A stretch of 64,000 nt of DNA from CAVVSD01 sp963837655 (lineage in GTDB: Bacteria; Actinomycetota; Thermoleophilia; Solirubrobacterales; Solirubrobacteraceae), in assembly GCA_963837655.1 (NCBI GenBank), contig CAWIOK010000023.1, forward strand, positions 124,001-188,000. Direction: 5' to 3'. A model generated the notes under the pieces. It was not told the origin of the DNA, did not search any database, and was given only the letters and a program-made list of their open reading frames with translations. Position 1 is the stretch's first letter. Each line of letters opens with the position of its first letter. The position numbers and the translations under genes are program-made. Shown in pieces: positions 57,195 to 64,000 of this stretch.

Positions 57195-57598
57195 ATCGTG
57201 CGGGCCATGAGGTCGCGGAGCGTCTCGCGCTCCTCGGCGCTGAGGGGCCCGAGGACCTCGTCCTCCATCTGATCGATCGCATGCTCCGCGCGCTCGATCG
57301 CCTCGCCGCCCTCCGGCGTCAGCTCCACGATGTGGCGGCGGCGGTCGGCCGGATCGCGGCGGCGCTCGACCCATCCTGCCGCCTCGAGGTCGTTGAGCAT
57401 GAGCGTCATGTAGTTCGCGTCGACGTTCATGCCGCTGCACAGGGACGCCTGTGACATGTGGCCCTCGTCGGAGAGCTGACGCAGCGCGAAGTACTCCTTG
57501 AGCTTCATGCCCAGCACCTCCGGCTTGAGGCGCCGGAACGTCGACCACGCGAGGCGGGTCAGCAGGACGGTGGTGCTCGAGGTCTGGAGGGTGCTCAT
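57191..57598 (-). CDS. MarR-family transcriptional regulator
   Basis: 135 residues with a winged helix-turn-helix (about 35-100; KEYFALRQLSDEGHMSQASLCSGMNVDANYMTLMLNDLEAAGWVERRRDPADRRRHIVELTPEG) between dimerisation helices. Divergent from an MFS drug-exporter gene, the classic arrangement in which the MarR protein represses the pump and is released by its ligand. Candidate operators lie in the shared 74-bp gap. Confidence 0.93.
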   Translation of the reverse strand: MSTLQTSSTTVLLTRLAWSTFRRLKPEVLGMKLKEYFALRQLSDEGHMSQASLCSGMNVDANYMTLMLNDLEAAGWVERRRDPADRRRHIVELTPEGGEAIERAEHAIDQMEDEVLGPLSAEERETLRDLMARTI

Positions 57599-57601
57599 TG
57601 C

Positions 57602-57669
57602 GTAACCAGGACGTTACCACGATCAGGATTCTCCTTGCACTCAAGATAATCACTGCTACCGTGACTATC
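57602..57669. promoter_or_regulatory. Candidate MarR operators between marR and the MFS gene
   Basis: Operator 1: GATAATCAC (57645-57653), 7 nt, GTGACTATC (57661-57669), an inverted repeat matching at 8 of 9 positions. It overlaps the GATAAT -10-like hexamer of the MFS gene. Operator 2: GTAAC (57602-57606), 6 nt, GTTAC (57613-57617), perfect, just before the marR ATG. Confidence 0.55.
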
Positions 57670-57672
57670 TAG

Positions 57673-59127
57673 ATGCCCTCCATCATCACCAACCTCCAAG
57701 ACGATCGCCGCCGCTGGCTGGCGCTCGCCGTCGTCTGCCTCGCGCAGCTCATGGTCGTCCTCGACGCGACCATCGTCACCGTGGCCCTCCCGGCCATCCA
57801 GGGCGACCTGCACATGTCGCAGGCCAGCCTGACCTGGATCGTCAACGCCTACCTGATCACGTTCGGCGGCTTCCTCCTCCTGGGCGGCCGGCTCGGCGAC
57901 CTCCTCGGTCGTCGATCCGTCTTCCTCGGCGGCGTCGCGGCGTTCACCGCCGCGTCCGCCCTGTGCGCCGTCGCCGACTCCAGCGCCATGCTCATCGGCG
58001 CGCGACTGCTGCAGGGCGTCGGCGCCGCAGTGTGCTCCTCCGTCGTCCTCGCGATCGTCGCCAGCGAGTTCCGCGAGCCCGTCGAGCGGGCGAAGGCGAT
58101 GAGCCTCTACATGATCGTCTCGCTCAGCGGCGGGTCCGTCGGCCTCCTGCTCGGCGGCGCGCTCACGCAGGCGCTCGACTGGCACTGGATCTTCGCCGTG
58201 AACCTCCCGATCGGCCTGTTCGCCTTCGTGGCGGCCTGGGTGCTCGTCTCCCGCGACAGGGGGATCGGCCTGCGCGGCGGGATCGACGTCGGCGGGTCGC
58301 TGCTCGTCACCGGCGCCGTCATGCTCCTCGCCTACACGATCGTCACTGCGGCCGACCACGGCTGGACCTCGCTGCACACGCTCGGCCTGTTCGGGATCGT
58401 CGTCGGGATGCTCGTCGCGTTCCTCGGGCTCGAGTCGCGCCTGGAGAACCCGATCATGCCGCTGCGCATCCTGCGGCTGCGCAGCCTCATCGACTCGAGC
58501 ATCGTGCGCGGCGCTGTGTACGCCGCGATCTACTCGATGTTCTTCTTCGGTGCGCTGAACCTCCAGCGCATCCTGGGGCTGGACGCGCTGGAGACCGGTC
58601 TGGCGTTCCTGCCGATGACGCTCACCGTCGCGGCGACGAGCCTCCTGCTCACGCCCAGGGTGGTGGCGAGGATCGGTCCGAAGAACTCGCTCATCGCGGG
58701 CCTCGGGTTCATGGCCGTGGCGCTCCTCGTGCTCACGCGCGCGGGTCAGGACGCCGGGTACGCGCCCGGGCCCCTGCTGGCCTTCGTCCTGGTCGGCATC
58801 GGCGGCGGGCTCACGTTCGTCCCGCTCCTGACCATCGCGATGTCCGAGGTCCCACCGGCCGACGCCGGGATCGCGTCGGGCATCGTGAACGTCTCGATGC
58901 AGGTCTCGGCCGCGATCGGCCTGGCGGTGTTCGGCAGCATCGCGACGTCGCGCACGCGCGACCTCGTGGCCCAGGGCGACGCGTCGCCCCAGGCGCTGCT
59001 CGGCGGCTACCACCTGGTCTTCAGCGTCGCGGCACTGCTCGTCGTGGCCGCGCTGCTGCTGGCGGTCACCCTGCTCCGCACGCCTCGCGCGGAGCGCGAG
59101 CCCGCGGGCGCGACGGTCCCCGCCTGA
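57673..59127 (+). CDS. MFS multidrug efflux transporter (DHA2, 14 TM)
   Basis: 484 residues with 14 predicted helices. DHA2 signatures are present: motif D-like LDATIVTVALPAIQ in helix 1, the loop LGGRLGDLLGRR (motif A) between helices 2 and 3, and ARLLQGVGAAV plus SLSGGSVGLLLGGALTQALDWHWIFAVNLPIG (motif C region) in helices 4-5. Proton-coupled export of hydrophobic cations or drugs is expected; the divergent MarR gene suggests induction by a toxic substrate. No Shine-Dalgarno sequence before the ATG. Confidence 0.94.
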   Translation: MPSIITNLQDDRRRWLALAVVCLAQLMVVLDATIVTVALPAIQGDLHMSQASLTWIVNAYLITFGGFLLLGGRLGDLLGRRSVFLGGVAAFTAASALCAVADSSAMLIGARLLQGVGAAVCSSVVLAIVASEFREPVERAKAMSLYMIVSLSGGSVGLLLGGALTQALDWHWIFAVNLPIGLFAFVAAWVLVSRDRGIGLRGGIDVGGSLLVTGAVMLLAYTIVTAADHGWTSLHTLGLFGIVVGMLVAFLGLESRLENPIMPLRILRLRSLIDSSIVRGAVYAAIYSMFFFGALNLQRILGLDALETGLAFLPMTLTVAATSLLLTPRVVARIGPKNSLIAGLGFMAVALLVLTRAGQDAGYAPGPLLAFVLVGIGGGLTFVPLLTIAMSEVPPADAGIASGIVNVSMQVSAAIGLAVFGSIATSRTRDLVAQGDASPQALLGGYHLVFSVAALLVVAALLLAVTLLRTPRAEREPAGATVPA

Positions 59128-59139
59128 CGAACCCCCCGG

Positions 59140-60360
59140 CTACCCGGCGGCGTAGGCCTTCAGATCGAAGGCCTCGTCCGCCGCGTCGGCCGGGTCGATC
59201 GTGCGGCCGGCGGTGAGCAGCTTGCGTGCAGCCATGTGGTCGGGCATCCGGTTGACGGACTCGACGCACACGAGCCGATCGCCGTCGAAGCAGAAGACGG
59301 AGAACGCCTCGCCGCTGGGGTCGCCGCGCAGGACGGTCGTGTCGTGCCCGTGCAGGAGCCCTGCGATCTGGAGCTTGCGTGAGTGCTGATCGCTCCAGAA
59401 CCACGGCAACGCGTCGTAGGCCGCCGGCGCGCCCATGATCGCCGCGGCGACCGCGCGGCCTTGATCGGTCGCGTTCTGGACGGACTCCAACCGGACCGGC
59501 CGGCCGACCTGGGCATTGGGGTAGTTCGCGCAGTCGCCGATCGCCCAGACCGCGTGGTCGGACGTCTGCAGCGTCTCGTCGACGACGATGCCGTCGCGGA
59601 CGGCCAGCCCGGACTCCTCGGCCAGCTCGACGTTGGGGACGATCCCGACGGCGACCACGACGACGTCGGCGTCCAGCACGGTGCGGTCGCCGAGCTCGAC
59701 ACCCGAGACGCTTCCGTTGCCGGTGAACTTCGCGACCGTCGCCTCGTGGAGGATCGTCGCGCCCTGCTCGGCGTGCAGCGCGGCGAAGTGCGCCGACGTC
59801 GCGGGCGTCACCGCGCGGGCCATGGTCCGGTCCAGCGCCTCCACGACCGTGACCTGCGCCCCCTTCTCGCGCGCGGACGCGGCGAGCTCCAGGCCGATGA
59901 AGCCGCCGCCGACGACCACGAGCCGCGGCGCATCGGTGAGCCGCTCGCGCAGCGCCTGGGCATCGGCGACGGTGCGCAGCTCGAGGATGCCGTCGAGGTC
60001 GGACCCGGGCACGGGCAGCGCGCGTGGCCGCGACCCCGTGGCGAGCACGAGGTGGTCGTAGTCCACCACGCGCCCCGAGGCGAGCTCGACCGTCCGGCTC
60101 TCGCGGTCGATCCGCTGCGCCCGATCACCCGCGACGAGCCCGATCGCCTTGGACGCGAAGAAGGTCTCCGGACGCAGGTGCACCTCGCTCGCGTCGCCGT
60201 CGCCCTTGAGGAACGCCTTGGACAGCGGCGGGCGCTGGTAGGGCAGCTGAGGCTCTTCGCCGACGAGCGTGACCTCGCCCTCGAAGCCCGCCTGGCGGAG
60301 CGACGACGCGGCCTGGAAGCCGGCCTGGCCGGTCCCGATGATGACCACCGAGGGCGTCAT
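59140..60360 (-). CDS. FAD-dependent ferredoxin/rubredoxin reductase-type oxidoreductase
   Basis: 406 residues. Two dinucleotide-binding folds: FAD at VVIIGTGQAGFQAASSLRQAGF (N-terminus) and NAD at LVVVGGGFIGLELAASAREKGAQVTVVE (about 148-176), with the second FAD motif AIGDCANYPN (about 275), and a C-terminal reductase domain. It resembles ferredoxin reductases of ring-hydroxylating and P450 systems. It would pass electrons from NAD(P)H to a ferredoxin or rubredoxin; no such partner is nearby. TAGCCT lies 7 nt before the ATG. Confidence 0.93.
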   Translation of the reverse strand: MTPSVVIIGTGQAGFQAASSLRQAGFEGEVTLVGEEPQLPYQRPPLSKAFLKGDGDASEVHLRPETFFASKAIGLVAGDRAQRIDRESRTVELASGRVVDYDHLVLATGSRPRALPVPGSDLDGILELRTVADAQALRERLTDAPRLVVVGGGFIGLELAASAREKGAQVTVVEALDRTMARAVTPATSAHFAALHAEQGATILHEATVAKFTGNGSVSGVELGDRTVLDADVVVVAVGIVPNVELAEESGLAVRDGIVVDETLQTSDHAVWAIGDCANYPNAQVGRPVRLESVQNATDQGRAVAAAIMGAPAAYDALPWFWSDQHSRKLQIAGLLHGHDTTVLRGDPSGEAFSVFCFDGDRLVCVESVNRMPDHMAARKLLTAGRTIDPADAADEAFDLKAYAAG

Positions 60361-60373
60361 GCGCCGAAGGCTA
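60361..60373 (-). promoter_or_regulatory. Leaderless -10 box of the FAD reductase gene
   Basis: TAGCCT (60373 to 60368), 7 nt before the ATG at 60360, in the 33-bp gap after the GGDEF/HD-GYP gene. Confidence 0.5.
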
Positions 60374-60393
60374 TCGCCGGGCGGCGGGCGGGC

Positions 60394-62355
60394 TCAGGCA
60401 GCCTGGGCGACCGGTGCGGCGAGCACGTCCAGCAGCGCGTCGACGACGACGGGGTCGAACTGCGTGCCGCTGCCGCGCTCCAGCTCCGCGATCGCCTCGG
60501 CCTGCGTCAGCGCCCTTCGGTACGGGCGCTCCTCGGTCATCGCGGCGTAGGCGTCGGCCGCCTGCAGGACGCGGCTCTCGATCGCGAGCGCGTCACGCGT
60601 CAGGCCGTACGGGTAGCCGGCCCCGTCGACGCGCTCGTGGTGCTCCTCGACGAAGCGCGCGGGCAGGCTGAGTCCCCAGGCCCGCAGCAGCGAGGCGCCC
60701 GCGACCGGGTGCACGCGGACCAGCCGCAGCTCGTCGGCGTCCAGGGGCCCCGGCTTGTGGAGCACCTCGTCGGGCACCGCGACCTTGCCGATGTCGTGCA
60801 GCTGCGCGGCGGTGCGGAGGTCGGCGAGCCCGTCGTCCGCGACGCCGCAGCGGCGCGCGACGTCGACCGCGAGCGTGGCCACGCGCGTGCTGTGCACGAC
60901 CGTGGCCGGGTCCTTCTCGTGCAGCAGCGTCAGCCGCATGGTGCGGTCGCTCGGCGGCTGATCGACGACGACGTCCGAGCCGGCGACCGACGTGCGGTTC
61001 TTGCCCGACCGCTTGGACGCGTAGAGCGCGACGTCCGCTGCCGCCAGCAGCTCGTCGCGCACGACGCCGTGGTCGCGGTGCGCGGCGAGGCCGACGCTGA
61101 CGGTGATCGGGAGCCCGTCGGTCATCCCGGCGACGCGCGTGCGCAGCCGCTCCGCGATCGCGAACCCGTCGCCGGCGCCGACGCCGTGCAGCACGGCGCA
61201 GAACTCCTCGCCGCCGACCCTGAAGAGGTCGTCGGACACCCGGGACTCCAGCCGCATCGCCTGGGCGACCCGGCGCAGCGTCTCGTCGCCGACGAGATGA
61301 CCGTGGAGGTCGTTGACCTGCTTGAAGTCGTCGATGTCGATGAGTGCGAGGCAGAACTCATCGCCATCGGCGATGAGCCCCTCGATGCGCTCCTGGAAGG
61401 CCTGGTGGGCGAGCAGCCCGGTCAGCGAGTCGCGGCGCGCCTGCTCGCGGCTGCGCTCGTAGAGCAGCGCCTTCTCCAGCGCGAGCGCGGCGATCCCGAG
61501 CAGGTGGTCCATCGTCTCGCGGGCCTCGGTGCCTGCGTCCGGCACGCCGGCGATGACGACCCGGCCGACCGAGATGCCCGCGGCCTGCAGCGGCATGTCC
61601 TCCCAGGTGGCGTCGGGGCCGGCTGCGCCCGCGCAGCTGAGGGTCTCGAGCCAGCCGAGCCGCTCGATGGCCAGCGAGCAGGCCCGCACCGGCACCTCGC
61701 TGACGAGCACCTGCGCGACACGGCGGCCGATCGTGTCGAGGTCGATCGTGCCGGCCAGCTCCGTGGTGATGTCGTGCAGGCGACGCAGCCGGACGAGCTG
61801 GTCGGACATCCGGCGGTGCAGCCGGCCGTTCTCGATGGCCAGGGCGATCCGGTAGGCGATGGCGCGCAGCTCGTCACCATCGGTGCGCTCGAACGGGATC
61901 GGCGCGCGGCGGACGAGCGTGAGGTGGCCCAGCGACTCCTCTCCGACGACGAGCCGCGCCCACGCGACGTGCTGGGCGCCGTAGCGGTCCAGGAAGCCGG
62001 GCACCGGGACCTCCCCGGCCGGGCCGATGCGCACGTGCGCGCCGGTGGAGAGCTCGGGCAGTCCGAACGTCCGCTCCGGGAGGTCGCGCGGACGGACGCC
62101 GTAGTGGCCCGAGATGGCGAGGGCGTCGTCGGGGCCGAGGCTGAGGAGGGCGACGTCGGCGCCGAAGAGCTCGCCGAGCTCCACCGCCGCGCGCTCGACG
62201 ATGACGTCGAGCTCCATGTCCTGCCCGAGCGCCGCGATGACCTGCGCGAGGCGCGTCGCGCGCAGCAGCGTGCGCGCGGTGTTGCGCTCGGCGTTGTCGA
62301 CGCGCTCGCGCAGCTCGTCGTTCTCTCGGCGGAGGATGTCGAGCGGCTCGCTCAC
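60394..62355 (-). CDS. Cytoplasmic GAF-GGDEF-HD-GYP protein (c-di-GMP turnover)
   Basis: 653 residues from GTG at 62355. An N-terminal coiled coil (DILRRENDELRERVDNAERNTARTL), two GAF-type sensory domains (about 35-180 and 190-310), a GGDEF domain with GGEEF (about 378) and a proper RxxD inhibitory site five residues before it (RVSD), then HD-GYP with LHDIGKVAVPD (about 518) and HHERVDGAGYPYGL. No membrane helix. Both activities are probably present, with product inhibition of the cyclase. The GTG overlaps the stop of the FIST gene (GTGA), so its input is probably linked to that sensor. Confidence 0.93.
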   Translation of the reverse strand: MSEPLDILRRENDELRERVDNAERNTARTLLRATRLAQVIAALGQDMELDVIVERAAVELGELFGADVALLSLGPDDALAISGHYGVRPRDLPERTFGLPELSTGAHVRIGPAGEVPVPGFLDRYGAQHVAWARLVVGEESLGHLTLVRRAPIPFERTDGDELRAIAYRIALAIENGRLHRRMSDQLVRLRRLHDITTELAGTIDLDTIGRRVAQVLVSEVPVRACSLAIERLGWLETLSCAGAAGPDATWEDMPLQAAGISVGRVVIAGVPDAGTEARETMDHLLGIAALALEKALLYERSREQARRDSLTGLLAHQAFQERIEGLIADGDEFCLALIDIDDFKQVNDLHGHLVGDETLRRVAQAMRLESRVSDDLFRVGGEEFCAVLHGVGAGDGFAIAERLRTRVAGMTDGLPITVSVGLAAHRDHGVVRDELLAAADVALYASKRSGKNRTSVAGSDVVVDQPPSDRTMRLTLLHEKDPATVVHSTRVATLAVDVARRCGVADDGLADLRTAAQLHDIGKVAVPDEVLHKPGPLDADELRLVRVHPVAGASLLRAWGLSLPARFVEEHHERVDGAGYPYGLTRDALAIESRVLQAADAYAAMTEERPYRRALTQAEAIAELERGSGTQFDPVVVDALLDVLAAPVAQAA

Positions 62356-63531
62356 AGCGCGAGCACCGAGACGGACGTCATGTGGAAGCCGCCGGGCCCG
62401 ATGCGCCGGGCGAACTCGCCGTAGGCGTGGAAGCCGGCGAGCGGCGCGCCGTCGAGACCCTCCAGCAGGCCGGCGGTCTGAGCCTCGCTCACGCCGCCGA
62501 GCAGCGGGACGCGATCCACGCCGGAGAACGCCAGCGCCAGGCGCGGCGGCGCGACGAGCTGGGCGACCGCGTCCAGGCCCGCGCGGCGTGCGCCGTCGAC
62601 GAGTCCGTGCCCGTCGGTGCACATGACCTCGATGAGCGTGTCCTCGGGCACCTCGGTCCGGGCCATGAGCCCGGTCCCGGAGGGCGCCACGGGGAACAGA
62701 TCGTGATGGCCGCTGACGGTGACCGCGCCGAGCGGATGCGACGGGACGTGATGGGGCTGCAGGGCGACGCTCGCCGGCAGCCGGCCGCCGAGCTCGCCGA
62801 GGTAGATCTCCAGCGCGGGGCGCCCGTCGAGCTCCACCACGCGGCACCCGTCGACCTTCGTCACGACGTGCGGACAGCCGACCGGGCGGAAGCCGTGCCC
62901 TGCCGCGACGCCGATCGGCACGTCGGAGTCGATCCAGATGGCCGTGATCCCGTGGGTGCGGGCGACGCCCTCACCGAACGTCCACGTCGCGCGGCCCTGC
63001 ATGTCGTCCGCCGCCGCCCCGCCCACGAGGGGGACGAGTGCGCTGGTCACGTCGTAGACGCCACGCGCGAACGCGCGTCCGTAGGCCCTGAGGCCATCGG
63101 CGAGCAGGAGCAGCGCGGAGTGGTCGCGAGCCTCGCCGGCGCGCGTGCGCGCTGTCTCGGCGGCGACGCGCGCGGAATCCGACGGGGTCGTCGGGGTCCC
63201 AGGCGACATGCGAGATCCCGATCGACAACCCGTCGCCGGGGAGCAGCGCGGCGACACAGCCGCGGTCGACGCTCGTGGCGCCGGCGAACGCACCGGCGGT
63301 CGAGGCGCCGACCACCCGCGCAGGCGCCGCGCGCTCGACGGCGGCTGCGTGCAGGGCGTGCAGGTCGTAGCGCACCGAGGCGAAGAGCACGAGGACATCG
63401 CCCTCGTGGGCCGGGGCGCCGCCCAGCGCGGCATCGACCGCCTCGCGGGCGGCGACGCGCGGGTCGTCGGCCGTGCTGCTTCCCGCGCGTCCCGCGCGCG
63501 TCGTCGTGGTGGTGGTCGGAAGGTCGATCAA
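62352..63531 (-). pseudogene. FIST-domain sensor protein, frame broken by one extra base
   Basis: N-terminal FIST domain (GDVLVLFASVRYDLHALHAAAVERAAPARVVGASTAGAF, then LLPGDGLSIGISHVAWDPDDP) in one frame; the rest of FIST (SARVAAETARTRAGEARDHSALLLLADG, VPLVGGAAADDMQG) and the FIST_C domain (ALEIYLGELGGRLP to HMTSVSVLAL) in the next. The switch is at about 63171-63185, in GTCGGATTCC, where GTCGATTCC would keep the frame. The 1180-nt span is one over a multiple of three; corrected length 392 residues. TTG 63531 is preferred (GGAGAG 6 nt upstream); an ATG at 63594 is also in frame. FIST binds small molecules, perhaps amino acids, and here is coupled to a c-di-GMP enzyme. Confidence 0.82.
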
Positions 63532-63619
63532 GCTGGGCTCTCCACATCGTGTGGTCGGCGGGGCGCGAGACCGACTTGAGCCCTTCCGCGGCATGACGGC
63601 CGGATGGCGCGCGCAGGCG

Positions 63620-63835
63620 TCAGTCGTCCTCCTCTCCCCGCCACGCCGACAGCCACGCGAGGCGCATGCACCAGACCACGAAGAGGGTCAGCAGCAGCGC
63701 GCCGAGGCTCTCGCGGACGATCGCGTAGGCCCCGAAGATCACCGCGAGGGCGGCCCAGCCGACCGCGATCGCGATGTTCGCGCGCCGCCAGTCCTCCGAC
63801 GACGAAGGCTGTCTGCCCCAGCGGCGGTCCGCCAT
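63620..63835 (-). CDS. Small two-helix membrane protein (71 residues)
   Basis: Hydrophilic N-terminus of about 20 residues, then two transmembrane helices (IAIAVGWAALAVIFGAYAIV and LGALLLTLFVVWCMRLAWL), ending in a short acidic tail (RGEEDD). No family recognised. ATG start at 63835; it lies between the O-methyltransferase and FIST genes on the same strand. Confidence 0.65.
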   Translation of the reverse strand: MADRRWGRQPSSSEDWRRANIAIAVGWAALAVIFGAYAIVRESLGALLLTLFVVWCMRLAWLSAWRGEEDD

Positions 63836-63851
63836 CGCACGATTGTCGCGG

Positions 63852-64000
63852 TCAGGCGGTGCGCCAGGCCAGCATCAGCCCGTCGCCGACGGTCAGCAGC
63901 ACGTTGTCGACGCGCGGGTCGGCCTGCACGTGATCGTTGAACGCCTGCAGCGCGTGCCCGCCGCCGCCATCGAGCACCCGTCCGCGCGCGAGGACGTTGT
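63852..64000 (-). CDS. O-methyltransferase family 3 protein (C-terminal end, partial)
   Basis: Only the last 48 residues are in the window; the gene continues past the right edge. NVLARGRVLDGGGGHALQAFNDHV followed by DPRVDNVLLTVGDGLMLAWRTA is the typical C-terminal stretch of caffeoyl-CoA-type SAM-dependent O-methyltransferases, in which the Arg-rich catalytic-domain end forms the last beta strands. The substrate cannot be judged. Confidence 0.75.
   Translation of the reverse strand, partial: NVLARGRVLDGGGGHALQAFNDHVQADPRVDNVLLTVGDGLMLAWRTA

Noticed and set aside
59383..62424. 1013-codon plus-strand open frame
   Set aside because: Antisense to the FAD reductase and the GGDEF/HD-GYP gene; no motif and biased composition.
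1..64000. tRNA, rRNA, CRISPR arrays, insertion sequences, integrase/att sites, toxin-antitoxin pairs
   Set aside because: Looked for on both strands by eye; none with supporting structure or motifs was seen.

Overview
The window is a very GC-rich, gene-dense stretch of an actinobacterial chromosome. The gene set fits the Solirubrobacterales (class Thermoleophilia, e.g. Conexibacter or Patulibacter relatives): a GuaB3-GuaA pair, a murI-rph-rdgB operon, the CysO/CysM/JAMM cysteine route otherwise known from mycobacteria, a LutABC lactate operon, a divergent PucR-desaturase pair, many secreted Ig-like proteins and subtilases, and clade-style small membrane proteins. This placement is inference from gene content. 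I see no tRNA, rRNA, CRISPR array, insertion sequence or phage.

Layout. 1-9.8 kb: truncated acyl-CoA dehydrogenase, guaB3-guaA, a tightly coupled lysM-dacA-pfkB operon, pyrF, murI-rph-rdgB. 9.8-16.3 kb: an orphan Flp-type pilin, two zinc-ribbon proteins, an HDAC-like deacetylase divergent from nadB, a small Cys-motif protein, a 3-hydroxyisobutyrate-dehydrogenase-type reductase, DUF1802. 16.3-24.7 kb: desaturase/PucR, then a long minus-strand run lutABC-xylB-cysM-tatA-JAMM-DUF2007. 24.7-28.7 kb: two tandem MetE-like genes with homogenised 3' halves, facing moeZ-cysO. 28.7-38.3 kb: SCO protein, a polytopic membrane protein with a 52-residue partner, a redoxin without a CXXC, PAP2, nitronate monooxygenase, phosphoesterase, CoA-transferase, tag, ispH, M28 peptidase. 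38.3-46.5 kb: a GGDEF/HD-GYP membrane protein, a subtilase, DUF59, STAS, FxsA, HAD, and a scarred GntR/LLM/bioY locus. 46.5-54.2 kb: ECF sigma/anti-sigma fusion with secreted Ig-like proteins and a subtilase, then EthD, YjbR and NTF2-like genes. 54.3-64 kb: a third subtilase, M42 peptidase, MarR/MFS pair, FAD reductase, FIST plus GAF-GGDEF-HD-GYP, and a truncated O-methyltransferase.

Cross-cutting features. (1) About eighteen genes carry a TANNNT -10 hexamer only 6-9 nt upstream of the start codon and no Shine-Dalgarno sequence, which points to widespread leaderless transcription, including GTG and TTG starts and possibly CTG and ATC. (2) Genes within operons are often joined by 4-base GTGA or ATGA overlaps. 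(3) Three genes (lutC, bioY, the FIST protein) each carry one extra base that breaks the frame; two of these share the local sequence CGGATTCCG.

Best candidates for new biology. First, the minus-strand cluster at 46.5-52.5 kb: a sigma factor that carries its own HX3CX2C anti-sigma finger and a membrane anchor, followed by a secreted Ig-like protein, a secreted subtilase and a second Ig-like protein. Second, the protein-thiocarboxylate cysteine pathway split over two loci, whose carrier ends in Gly-Gly-Ser and so would need trimming before activation.
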